Assembly: GCF_003568665.1 (NCBI RefSeq) | Contig: NZ_QXMH01000002.1 | Location: 186,001-250,000 of the forward strand | Length of the DNA: 64,000 nucleotides | Origin: Chitinophaga alhagiae | Lineage (GTDB): Bacteria > Bacteroidota > Bacteroidia > Chitinophagales > Chitinophagaceae | Reading direction: 5' to 3' | Shown here: piece by piece, positions 17,938-26,753 of the stretch | How the letters are laid out: each line of letters starts with the position of its first letter | How positions within the stretch are numbered: the stretch's first letter is position 1 | Program-made: the position numbers and the translations under genes | Notes under the pieces: generated by a model | What the model was told of the DNA's origin: nothing | The model's input: the letters and a program-made list of their open reading frames with translations, nothing else | Databases searched by the model: none

Positions 17938-18372
17938 TCAGGGAATATTGCCGTAAATCACATCCAGGATGCGGGTCAGCTCCTGGTAATCCTTTTCTGT
18001 CAGGTCTTTCCAGCCCGTTTTCCGCATTTCCAGCACCATGGGCCGCACGTCTTTATATTTGTTCACCCCCGCCGGCGTTAGCTGCACGTACACCTTCCGC
18101 CGGTCGTCCGTAGACCCCTGCCGCTCCACCAGCTCCTTCTTCACCAGTAATTCAATGATGCGGGACACTGTAGTAATGTCTTTGGAGGTGAGCCTTGCCA
18201 ACTCATTGTGAGTAATGCGTTTATGCTTGTAAAGGTTTTCCAGCAGCAGCCACTGGTCTACCGTAATGTCCTTTCCCTGCGCATCAAAATTCTTCTGCCA
18301 GTAGTTCCGTATTTTTTTCAAGGTAGCATCCAGCTTAAAAAAAGATGGATTACTCACAAAAGTGTCGTGCAT
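17938..18372 (-). CDS. MarR family transcriptional regulator
   Basis: A 144-residue winged-helix regulator. The DNA-binding part is visible from TVDQWLLLENLYKHKRITHNELARLTSKDITTVSRIIELL to the wing VERQGSTDDRRKVYVQLTPAG (DDRR motif). The start at 18372 gives MHDTFVSNPSFFKLD; longer readings run across the operator and into the divergent gene. It is transcribed divergently from the E1 gene, with a MarR-type palindrome between them, so it probably represses itself and E1 until a ligand binds. Confidence 0.88.
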   Translation of the reverse strand: MHDTFVSNPSFFKLDATLKKIRNYWQKNFDAQGKDITVDQWLLLENLYKHKRITHNELARLTSKDITTVSRIIELLVKKELVERQGSTDDRRKVYVQLTPAGVNKYKDVRPMVLEMRKTGWKDLTEKDYQELTRILDVIYGNIP

Positions 18373-18392
18373 ATTAATTAATTTGCAGTAGC

Positions 18393-18414
18393 AATAGTTG
18401 TTATAGCAACTATT
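18393..18414. promoter_or_regulatory. MarR-type operator between marR and the E1 gene
   Basis: AATAGTTG-TTATAG-CAACTATT is a perfect 8-bp inverted repeat with a 6-base spacer, the size and style of MarR-family operators. It lies 20 bases from the marR start and 27 from the E1 start. A second, shorter inverted repeat GTTTTG-(5)-CAAAAC follows at 18417-18433, next to the E1 start. Confidence 0.7.
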
Positions 18415-18441
18415 TGGTTTTGACCGCCAAAACAGTTTTAC

Positions 18442-20514
18442 GTGCTTAAAGATAACATAAGCGTACCTACTTTGAAAGCCACCATTACACACAGGGAGCA
18501 TGACGCTGACTTCCAGGCGTTACTGCAGCAGGCCTACCGGCTGATGTGCCTTGCGCGGAACATGGCTGTAAAGTACGAAGCCAACCGCGCTATCTGCAAA
18601 TATGTTCACTCTACTTCAGCCGGCCATGAGGCCATACAGGTGGCGGCCGGCCTGCAACTGCAGCCGTGGGACTATGTAAGCCCCTATTACCGGGATGATG
18701 GTATGATGCTGGCCATGGGCTTTTCTCCCCTTACGCTGATGCTGCAGCTGCTGGCCAAAGGAGAAGACGTGTTCAGCGCCGGGCGTTCCTACTATTGTCA
18801 TCCCTGCAGCAGGGAAGCGAACAAGCCCGTCATCCCCCACCAGAGCAGCGCCACCGGCATGCAGGTAATACCGGCCACCGGCATGGCGCAGGGCCTGCAA
18901 TACCTTGAGCAAACGGGGTTGGCGGACGCCGCTAAACAGCCCGTGGTGCTTTGTTCGCTGGGAGACGGCAGCGTGACGGAAGGGGAGGTCAGCGAGGCCC
19001 TGCAGTTTGCGGTGCTGAAAAAGTTGCCCATTATTTACCTGGTACAGGATAATGACTGGGGTATATCCGTGAGCGCGGCGGAAGCCCGTGCCATGGATGC
19101 ATATGAGTACGCCGGCGGTTTCAAGGGGCTGGAAAGAACGCGGGTGGACGGCAGCGATTTTGAGGCGGCCTACCAGGCCATGGCGTCCGCTATCCGGTAT
19201 GTTCGCGCGGAAAGGATGCCTATACTTGTGCATGCCACCGTACCGCTGCTCGGGCATCATACTTCCGGTGTAAGGAAAGAATGGTACCGTACGGAAGAAG
19301 ACCTGCAAAAACATGCGGACAGAGATCCCCTGCTGCTATTGAAAAACAGGCTGGCCCATACCGGTAAAATTGAAGAAGAGGCCGCCGCAGAAATAGACCT
19401 TGCTTTTGAAATGGCCTGCAACAGCCCGGAGCCTGACCCTGCCACCGTCAAAAACCATGTATTTGCGCCCACGCCGGTGAAAGAGGAAACCGGCACCCGC
19501 ATGCCGGTTGACGGTAATAAAGTGGTGATGGTAGATGCGGCCCTGCATGCCATAGAAGAGATCATGCAGCAATTCCCGGAGGCCATCCTTTTCGGGCAGG
19601 ATGTTGGCCGGCGCCTGGGCGGCGTATTCCGCGAAGCGGCCACCCTGGCGGAGAAGTTCGGGGACCACCGGGTATACAATACCGCCATACAGGAAGCATA
19701 CATTATTGGCAGCACGGCAGGCCTCTCTGCGGTGGGCGTCAAACCCATCGTGGAAGTGCAGTTCGGCGATTATATCTATCCGGGCTTTAACCAGCTCGTG
19801 TCTGAAATTTCAAAAAGCTGTTACCTCACCGCCGGCAAATTTCCGGTTCAAACCCTTATCCGCGTGCCGGTAGGCGCTTATGGCGGGGGAGGGCCGTACC
19901 ATTCCGGTTCCGTGGAAACTACTTTACTGAGCATTAAAGGTATCAAGATAGCTTTCCCTTCCAACGCGGCAGACCTGAAAGGCCTTATGAAAGCTGCTTT
20001 TCTTGACCCCAACCCCGTGGTGATGCTGGAGCATAAAGGCCTTTACTGGTCAAAAGTGCCGGGCACGCAGGCAGCTATGACCATTGAGCCTGCGGCAGAT
20101 TATGTATTGCCTTTCGGCAAAGCCAGCATTGTACAGCCCGCGGAAGACGGCGTGTGCGTGGTGACTTACGGGATGGGGGTATACTGGGCAAAGGCCGCAG
20201 CGGAAAGTTTTCCCGGCAGGGTAGAGATCGTTGACCTGCGCACGTTATTCCCGCTGGATGAAGCGCTGGTATTTGATACGGTGCGTAAACACGGCAAATG
20301 CCTGGTGCTCACGGAAGAGCAGCTAAATAATTCCTTCGCCCAATCACTGGCCGCGCGCATTTCAGAAGCCTGCTTCCACTGGCTGGACGCCCCCGTGCAA
20401 ACCATGGGCGCGCTAGACCTGCCGGCCGTACCACTGAATATGACGCTTGAAAAAGAAATGCTGCCTAATGCAGAAAAGGTGGCGGAAAAAATCAGCCGCC
20501 TGCTTGCCTACTGA
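18442..20514 (+). CDS. Alpha-ketoacid dehydrogenase E1, fused alpha and beta subunits
   Basis: A 690-residue thiamine-diphosphate enzyme in which the E1 alpha half (about residues 1-330) and beta half (about 352-690) are in one chain. The ThDP motif GDG at residues 174-176 ends in VQDN, and the beta half has the FGQDVGRRLGGVF and VPVGAYGGGGPYHSGSVE segments typical of branched-chain or 2-oxoisovalerate E1 beta. It would decarboxylate a 2-oxo acid and acylate a lipoyl E2; E2 and E3 are not nearby. The start is GTG at 18442. Control by the divergent MarR is inferred from the operator. Confidence 0.88.
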   Translation: MLKDNISVPTLKATITHREHDADFQALLQQAYRLMCLARNMAVKYEANRAICKYVHSTSAGHEAIQVAAGLQLQPWDYVSPYYRDDGMMLAMGFSPLTLMLQLLAKGEDVFSAGRSYYCHPCSREANKPVIPHQSSATGMQVIPATGMAQGLQYLEQTGLADAAKQPVVLCSLGDGSVTEGEVSEALQFAVLKKLPIIYLVQDNDWGISVSAAEARAMDAYEYAGGFKGLERTRVDGSDFEAAYQAMASAIRYVRAERMPILVHATVPLLGHHTSGVRKEWYRTEEDLQKHADRDPLLLLKNRLAHTGKIEEEAAAEIDLAFEMACNSPEPDPATVKNHVFAPTPVKEETGTRMPVDGNKVVMVDAALHAIEEIMQQFPEAILFGQDVGRRLGGVFREAATLAEKFGDHRVYNTAIQEAYIIGSTAGLSAVGVKPIVEVQFGDYIYPGFNQLVSEISKSCYLTAGKFPVQTLIRVPVGAYGGGGPYHSGSVETTLLSIKGIKIAFPSNAADLKGLMKAAFLDPNPVVMLEHKGLYWSKVPGTQAAMTIEPAADYVLPFGKASIVQPAEDGVCVVTYGMGVYWAKAAAESFPGRVEIVDLRTLFPLDEALVFDTVRKHGKCLVLTEEQLNNSFAQSLAARISEACFHWLDAPVQTMGALDLPAVPLNMTLEKEMLPNAEKVAEKISRLLAY

Positions 20515-20546
20515 AAAAGATTGATACCTGCCTTTTGAGAAAAAAT

Positions 20547-20574
20547 AATCCCCGGCCGTAGCGGCCGGGGATTT
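20547..20574. terminator. Bidirectional terminator between E1 and TonB receptor genes
   Basis: An 11-bp stem AATCCCCGGCC with GGCCGGGGATT and a 5-base loop GTAGC, with A-rich sequence before and T residues after. It lies between two converging stops. Confidence 0.85.
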
Positions 20575-20600
20575 GTATGCAGGGAAGAAGGTCGATCTTA

Positions 20601-23027
20601 TCAGAACCGGAAAGCCGCGCTGGCGGAAAGCCGCCTGGGCAGTTGCTTTTCAACGGTGGTCCACCCGCCGAAGTACTCCTTATTGGCCAGATTATCCAGC
20701 TTTATGCCCAGGCGGTAAGATTTTGCCTGGTAGAAGATGGTAGCGTTGAGCACAGTGTAAGAGGGCAGGGTGAAAATGCCGGTAGCAGCATCGTTGGTGA
20801 TCAGGTTCTCGCTGGCGTAGTTGCCGCCAAAACCTGCGCCCAGGCCTTGCAGCGGGCCGCCCGGTGTGGTGTAGCCGATCCAGAAGTTGGCAAGGTGCTC
20901 AGGGCCTGCGCTGGTGGGCCTTCTACCCTGGATGTTGGCGGCAGATTTTACCATTTTGCTGTCGTTATACCCGTAACCGGCTACAATGTTGAGGCCGGTT
21001 ACCGGGGTGGCAGACAGGTCCAGCTCAATACCTTTACTTTTTTGTGTACCGTCTTGTATGGTATAATTATAATCTACACCATCATCACCCTTGCCGGTTA
21101 CCTGGCGCGTCATGTTAGACACCAGTATGTCGTAGTAGCTGGCAGTGAAGTTCAGTTTATGGTTGAGGAGGTCCAGCTTCACGCCGCCTTCTATCTGGTT
21201 GGCCTGTTGTGGTTTGTATTTGATATCCAGGCCCAGGGCAGGGTTCGGCTGCGCGGCGGTTACGTTCCTGAAACCGTTCATATAGTTGGCAAATACGCCT
21301 ACTTTATCTTTCACGATCTGGTACACAAGGCCGAATTTCGGAGACACGGCGGTTTGGCTGTAATTTCCGGTGAGCGCGCCGTTCAGGAAGTTTTTGGTGC
21401 CTTTGTTGTCAAAATGGTCTACCCGTACGCTCATCATGGCAGAGAGCGCTTCCGTGATATTCAGTACATCTGAAATATAGGCACTGTAAGTATAGTTGGT
21501 AGCGGAGTTTTTCGTGTAGCCGCTTGTGAGCGCGCCTAGTTTGGCGTCTACCGCCGGGCGGGTCAACTGGCCGTAACGCGGGTCATTTTTGTTGACCGCG
21601 TTTACATTGTCAAACATGGCATAGGGAGAATAATTGTTGGTGGCCTGCTGGCTGAGGAAGTCAATCCCGACTACCACCCTGTTCCGCAGGCTGCCTATCC
21701 TGAAATCGCCGATGAAGTTCTGCTGGATGTCTGTAGTGATGGCCTGGGAATATTGTGTGTACACGTAGCGGTTGAATAATGTATCGTTCGGGGCAACGCC
21801 GGCGTCGAGGAACATTACATAGGAATAATAACCGTCACTTTTGCGGATGCTGTGGGCGGCCACGGTTTGGGATGTCCACTGGTCAGACAGTTTGTAATTG
21901 ATCTGGCCGGTGAGGTTAATGGTGGGTGTTTTGTAGCTGATATCGTTGCTGGTGAATGAACGGTTAAAGTCGATGCCCAATTCAGCCGGTGTTCTGGCAA
22001 TCAGCTGGCGGCTGCGGTTGAGGAACACCATCAGCGTGTTGGTGCTTTCTGCGTTGTAGATCTCGGTATTGATATCGAACGTAAGCCTGTCACTCGCCTT
22101 GTAGGTGAAGCTGGGAGCAAAGAAGAAAGACTTTTTAAAACCTGCGTCCTGGAAGCTGCCTTCGTTATGGTAGGCAGCATTTACCCGCAACAGCGCTGTT
22201 TTATCTTCGTTCAGCGGGGTGTTCACATCCGCCGTTACGCGGTTCAGCCCAAATCCGCCGCCGGTGTAGCTGATGTCTCCGCCAAAATGATCGTACGGTT
22301 TTTTGGTAACAATGTTGATGAGCCCGCCGAAGGAGATGAGGCTACTGCCGAAGAGCGTACCGGAGGGGCCTTTGATGGTCTCAATGCGTTCTATATTGGC
22401 GGGGTCTACACCACCATTGGTAAGGCCGGCAATACCGTCAATAACGGTAGGCTGCACGCTGAAGCCCCTCATGGTAAAATACCCTGCGCCATCGCCGGGG
22501 CGGCCCGTAGATGACCAGAGGCGGCTTACGCCCGGGGCGTTTTTCAGGGCGTCATCAAACGTAACAATACCCTGTTCGCGCAGCAGCTCTTTGTTCACCA
22601 CGTTGTATACCTGCGGGTTTTCAATGTTTTTGATGGGAAGGCGGGCCACAAAATCGCTTTCTTTTTTACCTGTACGCGCCTGGTTACCCTTGATAATCAC
22701 CTCCTTCAGCTGGGTGTCAGACACTTCCAACCGGATGTTGACAGTGGAGGTTTCCGAGCCGTTGACCCTTACTTCCTGCTCCGCGGTCTGATACCCTACC
22801 AGCGATATCTGTACGGTGTAAGTGCCCGGTTGCAGGCGGCGGAAGGTAAATTCTCCTTTCAGGTCGGTTACAACGCCCCGGTTGTTATCCTTGATCAATA
22901 CACTTACAAAAGGCGCCGGTTGCCCGTCACTTGTGTGAACGGTACCCTTGATAACACCTGTAATATTTTGAGCTGCAATACTTTGTGCGCAGAACAGCAG
23001 CAATATGAACGGTATGAGTTTTTTCAT
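20601..23027 (-). CDS. TonB-dependent siderophore receptor with carboxypeptidase-regulatory-like N-domain
   Basis: An 808-residue outer-membrane receptor. A signal peptide covers residues 1-19 (ends IAAQ), a CarboxypepD_reg-like domain about 25-105 (GVIKGTVHTSDGQPAPFVSVLI ... YQTAEQEV), the plug about 125-235 (IVTFDDALKNAPGVSRLWSS, YFTMRGFSV, IERIETIKGPSGTLFGSS), and the rest is a 22-strand barrel ending in SASAAFRF with C-terminal F. The RGF and KGPSG features and plug layout are like FhuA/FpvA-type ferric siderophore receptors. There is no SusD partner and no sigma/anti-sigma gene beside it. Confidence 0.9.
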   Translation of the reverse strand: MKKLIPFILLLFCAQSIAAQNITGVIKGTVHTSDGQPAPFVSVLIKDNNRGVVTDLKGEFTFRRLQPGTYTVQISLVGYQTAEQEVRVNGSETSTVNIRLEVSDTQLKEVIIKGNQARTGKKESDFVARLPIKNIENPQVYNVVNKELLREQGIVTFDDALKNAPGVSRLWSSTGRPGDGAGYFTMRGFSVQPTVIDGIAGLTNGGVDPANIERIETIKGPSGTLFGSSLISFGGLINIVTKKPYDHFGGDISYTGGGFGLNRVTADVNTPLNEDKTALLRVNAAYHNEGSFQDAGFKKSFFFAPSFTYKASDRLTFDINTEIYNAESTNTLMVFLNRSRQLIARTPAELGIDFNRSFTSNDISYKTPTINLTGQINYKLSDQWTSQTVAAHSIRKSDGYYSYVMFLDAGVAPNDTLFNRYVYTQYSQAITTDIQQNFIGDFRIGSLRNRVVVGIDFLSQQATNNYSPYAMFDNVNAVNKNDPRYGQLTRPAVDAKLGALTSGYTKNSATNYTYSAYISDVLNITEALSAMMSVRVDHFDNKGTKNFLNGALTGNYSQTAVSPKFGLVYQIVKDKVGVFANYMNGFRNVTAAQPNPALGLDIKYKPQQANQIEGGVKLDLLNHKLNFTASYYDILVSNMTRQVTGKGDDGVDYNYTIQDGTQKSKGIELDLSATPVTGLNIVAGYGYNDSKMVKSAANIQGRRPTSAGPEHLANFWIGYTTPGGPLQGLGAGFGGNYASENLITNDAATGIFTLPSYTVLNATIFYQAKSYRLGIKLDNLANKEYFGGWTTVEKQLPRRLSASAAFRF

Positions 23028-23111
23028 GGCGCAAAATTCGCGCGAAAGCGGGGCTACCGTTTACTCAAACGGGAAAATTATTTACGAAATCGGGAAAAAG
23101 ATGGCTTTTAC

Positions 23112-23375
23112 CTACCGTGCCAGCAGAAAAAGCGCAAATAGGCCTATGCCCACTGTGCCGCCCAGGATGCTGGCAATGGCGTCCTTTATTTCATAATGCC
23201 CTTTGCCGGTAACCAGGGAAACCAGTTCAAATCCATAACTGATGGCGCAAACGGCCGAAAAAGCCAGCAGGTACATAAGCGGCGGGTACAGGTACCAGGC
23301 CACCGCCTGCAATACCATCCCCATAGGGATGCCTGTTAAAAAATGTTTCCATTTATCAGGAGCAATATTGAGCAT
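23112..23375 (-). CDS. Small membrane protein, VanZ-like
   Basis: An 87-residue protein with three hydrophobic segments (about residues 14-32, 34-52 and 68-86). The DKWKHFLTG start and the FELVSLVTGKGHYEIKDAIASILGGTVG segment resemble VanZ-type small membrane proteins (conserved DK-HF and E...D...N/GG-G positions). The start at 23375 is preferred because longer in-frame starts would overlap the promoter of the divergent lipoprotein. Function unknown. Confidence 0.6.
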   Translation of the reverse strand: MLNIAPDKWKHFLTGIPMGMVLQAVAWYLYPPLMYLLAFSAVCAISYGFELVSLVTGKGHYEIKDAIASILGGTVGIGLFALFLLAR

Positions 23376-23428
23376 ATCTGCAATAATACTAAGTTTCGGC
23401 TGGTATGGTAATTGCATTTCAGAAATTG

Positions 23429-23992
23429 ATGAAAAAGTTGATATATGTACTGGCATGCTGCTCCCTGCTGGCCTGCGGAAACAACAACAGGGAAAAACAG
23501 CCGCAGCAAACGGCCGTACCTCCCATGGAAGATTCCGCCATACAGACCACCGGCGCCAACCCGCCGCCGGTAAGTACAGACGAGCAGCAGTTCAGAACGT
23601 TCTTCGGCTCGTTCCAGCATGCGGTAACCGGCACGCATGACACGCTTTTGCAGAGCATGATCCGCTTTCCCCTGCCGGTAGACAATGCGGGCACGGAACT
23701 GAAACGCGCCGAGTTCAGGAGCCGGGAGGCCCAGATATTCAACGGAGATGTAATAAGACTGCTCCCCACGGCAGGCGATGCGAATATTACCGAAATTGAC
23801 GGGAACAATGCCACCGCTTACTATAAAAAGCTGCGGGCCGGTACAGACCCTGGTACGGCCATGTATGAAGTACATATGGAATACCCTGACCAGAACAGCA
23901 GCAAACAGGGTTTCTTCACTTTTGTGTTTGGCAAGGTAGGCGGTCAATATAAGTTGATAGGGTACCACCGGAACATGCCGGTGAAAGCGTAA
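23429..23992 (+). CDS. Hypothetical lipoprotein
   Basis: A 187-residue predicted lipoprotein: MKKLIYVLACCSLLACGNNN has a lipobox LLAC with lipidated Cys at residue 16. A threonine/proline/glutamine-rich linker (to about residue 50) leads to a globular part with FRTFFGSFQHAV, MIRFPLPV and KQGFFTFVFGKVGGQYKLIGYH. The ending FVFGKVGGQYKLIGY looks like the last strands of an NTF2/cystatin-like fold, but this is a guess. The start at 23429 is chosen for the lipoprotein signal. No known domain recognised. Confidence 0.7.
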   Translation: MKKLIYVLACCSLLACGNNNREKQPQQTAVPPMEDSAIQTTGANPPPVSTDEQQFRTFFGSFQHAVTGTHDTLLQSMIRFPLPVDNAGTELKRAEFRSREAQIFNGDVIRLLPTAGDANITEIDGNNATAYYKKLRAGTDPGTAMYEVHMEYPDQNSSKQGFFTFVFGKVGGQYKLIGYHRNMPVKA

Positions 23993-24030
23993 CGGGACTG
24001 CCCTCTCCTGAAGGGAGAAGGCAGCCCGTT
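23991..24030. terminator. Bidirectional terminator between lipoprotein and merR genes
   Basis: AACGGG...CCCGTT encloses a long near-perfect stem (CTGCC with GGCAG, CTCTCC with GGGAGA, loop TGAA). It lies between two converging stop codons. Confidence 0.8.
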
Positions 24031-24033
24031 CCT

Positions 24034-24807
24034 TTATTTTGCAATGTGGGTGGCGTACCATTGCATACCCTCGCTGATGAAAGCGGCGTATGCGGGATCA
24101 GCCTTACCATCCGGCGTTTGCGTGTACCGTTCATCGTCTACATACAACTGCGCCAGGCCCTTGTAAGCCGCCAGCCGTTCTTCTTCCGGTACTGCATTCC
24201 CCCAAAATTGCGTGATGAGCTCAAAATGCGTGTGTATCACTTTCTGCACTTTGGGGTGGGAAGGGGGCAGGTGCATTACCTCCTGCAAGGCTATGCGGAT
24301 GTTCACAAACTCGTCTTTCAGTTTCAGAAAAGCTGCTTTGTCCATTTTACGAAGATTGTTTTCACTGTTTTCCACCGCCTGGCTGCCCCATTTGGCAATA
24401 GCTTCCTCACGGTAGGTGTTTCCCTGCGGGAAACCTTCATATAGCTCTTTATCTGTTAACATAACTGGTCCTCCTTTTAAAGTTGAAAGTGTGTTATCAA
24501 TTGTTTTGATCAAGGTGGAAATACGCTTGCGCCGTGCCTGCAGGGCTTTTTTATGCGCTTCAAGGGCTGCGGCCGGCTCAAAGCCCGGGTCGTCAAGTAT
24601 GGCCGCAATGCTTTCCAGTGAAAGGTCAAGCTCCTTGTAGAACATAATTTGCTGCAACCGGTACAGTTCATAAGCGCCGTATACGCGGTACCCCGCCGGG
24701 GTACGTTTTCCGGGCATCAGTAAACCGCAGGCGTCGTAGTGGTGCAGTGTGCGCACACTCACCCCGGCCAACGCCGCCAGTTGCTTAACGGTATAAGTTT
24801 TTCCCAT
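24034..24807 (-). CDS. MerR family regulator with TipAS-type ligand domain
   Basis: A 257-residue regulator. The N-terminal MerR helix-turn-helix (YTVKQLAALAGVSVRTLHHYD, wing at TPAGYRVYG) and a dimer helix to about residue 110 are followed by a TipAS antibiotic-recognition domain (about residues 130-255: EEAIAKWGSQAVENSENNLRKM ... YADDERYTQ-like YVDDERYTQ ... FISEGMQWYATHI). Such proteins bind thiopeptides or other hydrophobic drugs and activate promoters with long spacers. Its own promoter carries a dyad. The divergent neighbour encodes a secreted NIPSNAP protein. Confidence 0.9.
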   Translation of the reverse strand: MGKTYTVKQLAALAGVSVRTLHHYDACGLLMPGKRTPAGYRVYGAYELYRLQQIMFYKELDLSLESIAAILDDPGFEPAAALEAHKKALQARRKRISTLIKTIDNTLSTLKGGPVMLTDKELYEGFPQGNTYREEAIAKWGSQAVENSENNLRKMDKAAFLKLKDEFVNIRIALQEVMHLPPSHPKVQKVIHTHFELITQFWGNAVPEEERLAAYKGLAQLYVDDERYTQTPDGKADPAYAAFISEGMQWYATHIAK

Positions 24808-24811
24808 GAGG

Positions 24812-24843
24812 CAAAGGTAGGGTATGACGTTACGTAAGGGTCA
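24812..24843 (-). promoter_or_regulatory. merR promoter with dyad in spacer
   Basis: On the minus strand TTGACC (near 24840-24845) and TACCTTTG (complement of 24812-24819) form the -33/-7 elements of merR. Between them TTACGTAA (24830-24837) is a perfect 8-base palindrome flanked by TGAC and GTCA. A dyad between the promoter elements is what MerR-type autoregulation predicts. Confidence 0.5.
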
Positions 24844-24897
24844 AGAGGGTTTGATTCTTTCGCAATCCTTTTTATCTTGTTCATTATATTCACGACC

Positions 24898-25659
24898 ATG
24901 AAAAATTCCACTTTGTCTCTTTGTTTACTGCTGTTATGCAGCTTTTCTTCTTTTGCCGGGGAGTTTTACCAGGTAAAGATCTACCACCTGAAAACGGAAG
25001 CCCAGGTGGCGCGGGTAGACAGTTTTTTAAGCGCGGCGTTCCTGCCTGCCCTGCACCGTGCGGGCATCGGGCAGGTAGGGGTGTTCAAGCCGATTGAGCA
25101 GGATACGGCAGACCTGAAGGTGTATGTGCTCATCCCCTTCAAATCACTCGAACAGTTTGAAAAGCTGCCGGCGGCGCTGGAGAAAGATGCGGCGTACAAA
25201 AGAAATGGCGGCAGCTACATGAATGCGGATCATACCGACGTGCCCTTTGCGCGCCTGGAATCTATTTTGCTGAAAGCCTTCCGGGATATGCCCAGGCTGG
25301 AGGCGCCCAACCTCACCGGGCCGCGGAAAGACCGGGTGTACGAGCTGCGGAGCTATGAAGGCCCCACTGAAAAATACTTTGTAAACAAGGTGAAGATGTT
25401 TAACGATGGGGATGAAATAGGGATTTTCAGGAAACTGGGCTTCAACGCCGTGTTTTATGGGGAGGTGATTGCCGGCAGCCGGATGCCCAACCTGATGTAC
25501 ATGACCACCTTTAAAGACCAGGCAGACCGGGATGCGCACTGGAAGGCATTTTCAGCAGACCCGGATTGGAAAAGGCTGTCAGCCATGGAAGAATATAAAA
25601 ACAATGTGTCCCGGTCAGACAAATTTTTCCTGCGGCCTACGGAGTATTCTGATCTTTGA
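24898..25659 (+). CDS. Secreted NIPSNAP family protein
   Basis: A 253-residue protein with a signal peptide (residues 1-20, ends SSFAG), so exported. Two ferredoxin-like NIPSNAP/dimeric alpha-beta-barrel domains follow: residues about 22-125 and 140-250, the second with VYELRSYEGPTEKYFVNKVKMF and the family's typical VFYGEVIAGSRMPNLMYMTTFKD. NIPSNAP proteins have no firmly established enzymatic role. The start at 24898 is chosen for its signal peptide. It is divergent from merR, with 90 bases between. Confidence 0.85.
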   Translation: MKNSTLSLCLLLLCSFSSFAGEFYQVKIYHLKTEAQVARVDSFLSAAFLPALHRAGIGQVGVFKPIEQDTADLKVYVLIPFKSLEQFEKLPAALEKDAAYKRNGGSYMNADHTDVPFARLESILLKAFRDMPRLEAPNLTGPRKDRVYELRSYEGPTEKYFVNKVKMFNDGDEIGIFRKLGFNAVFYGEVIAGSRMPNLMYMTTFKDQADRDAHWKAFSADPDWKRLSAMEEYKNNVSRSDKFFLRPTEYSDL

Positions 25660-25687
25660 TCAGACCATATATTATAATGCATGTGCA

Positions 25688-25714
25688 GGGCTGGCCGAAT
25701 GTAAGGGCCGGCCC
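25688..25714 (+). terminator. Hairpin after the NIPSNAP gene
   Basis: GGGCTGGCC (25688-25696) pairs with GGCCGGCCC (25706-25714) over 9 bp, with one G-T pair. Only a weak T stretch (TGTTTC) follows, so it is a moderate terminator. Confidence 0.6.
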
Positions 25715-25822
25715 TGTTTCATTCATGAGCCGCCAAAGAGGCTTCAGGCAGTGGGCCATTCCCCTTTTTTTGTGCCGGATAACGGAGTGACCTTTTTTAT
25801 TTGTCATATATAGAGACATGTT

Positions 25823-26740
25823 ATGAAAGCATTAGCGATAGATGTAGGCGGTACTAAAATGGCGGCAGCCGTTTTTTTGCAGGATGGCACCATCCTGGAA
25901 AGGTACGTACAACCCCTTGGCTCCCGCAGTGGCGAGGCTGTAGGCGCCATGGTTGCCGAGGCTGTACTGCACATGCAAAAACACCAGTTCAATGCTGTGG
26001 GCATAGCGGTGCCGGGCATCAGCCGCCGGCAAACAGGCACCGTTTGGGCGCCCAATATTCCCGGCTGGGAAAACTACCCCCTGTTGCAGGAAGTTAGTGC
26101 CGTAGCGGGTCAGGCGCCGGTGCGCATTGAAGGAGACCGTTCCTGTTATATTATGGGAGAAACTTGGCAGGGCCGCGCCCAGGGTTGCAAGAATGCCATT
26201 TACCTGGCAGTGGGCACCGGTATAGGCGCCGGCATCATGGCAGACGGACGTTTGCTGCACGGCGCGGCAGACATCAGTGGCGCTATTGGCTGGATGGCGC
26301 TGCAGCGGCCTTTCCGGGAAGAATATATATCATGTGGTTGTTTTGAAAGCATGGCCTCCGGGGAGGGCATTGCCAAAGTAGCCAAAGCCCTGGCCAACAG
26401 GGATACCGGCTACACCGGGCCATTGACGAAAGACGGGCTGCAGGCAAAAGAAGTATTTGATGCTTATCATAAAAAAGATCGTATAGCCATTTCAGTTATT
26501 AACCAATGTATTGAACTGTGGGGGATGGCGGCCGCCAACCTGGTGAGCCTGTTCAACCCGGAGAAGATCATATTTGGCGGGGGCGTATTTGGCCCTGCCG
26601 CACAGTTTTTGCCGGCTATTACAACTGAAGCGGCGCGATGGGCGCAACCTGTAAGCATGGGGCAGGTGCGGTTCGAGGCTTCGGCACTGCATAGTGATGC
26701 CGGCCTGTACGGCGCAGCGTACCTCGCGTTTCATGCATAA
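25823..26740 (+). CDS. ROK family protein (sugar kinase-like, degraded zinc motif)
   Basis: A 305-residue ROK-fold protein predicted to phosphorylate a sugar or amino sugar. The ATP motif DVGGTKMAAAV is at residues 7-17, the catalytic-base region EGDRSCYIMGE has D105, and GTGIGAGIM is at 131-139. The usual zinc motif (H, then CxCGxxGCxE) is eroded: the His position is W157 (AIGWMAL) and only CGCFE at 171-175 remains. It heads a three-gene operon with an MFS transporter and a SIS isomerase-like protein. Whether it is still a kinase is uncertain. Confidence 0.82.
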   Translation: MKALAIDVGGTKMAAAVFLQDGTILERYVQPLGSRSGEAVGAMVAEAVLHMQKHQFNAVGIAVPGISRRQTGTVWAPNIPGWENYPLLQEVSAVAGQAPVRIEGDRSCYIMGETWQGRAQGCKNAIYLAVGTGIGAGIMADGRLLHGAADISGAIGWMALQRPFREEYISCGCFESMASGEGIAKVAKALANRDTGYTGPLTKDGLQAKEVFDAYHKKDRIAISVINQCIELWGMAAANLVSLFNPEKIIFGGGVFGPAAQFLPAITTEAARWAQPVSMGQVRFEASALHSDAGLYGAAYLAFHA

Positions 26741-26753
26741 CCTGTTAACACGT

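Noticed and set aside
20601..23027. SusC assignment for the TonB receptor
   Set aside because: It has a siderophore-receptor type plug and no SusD or sigma/FecR genes beside it, and is shorter than SusC proteins.
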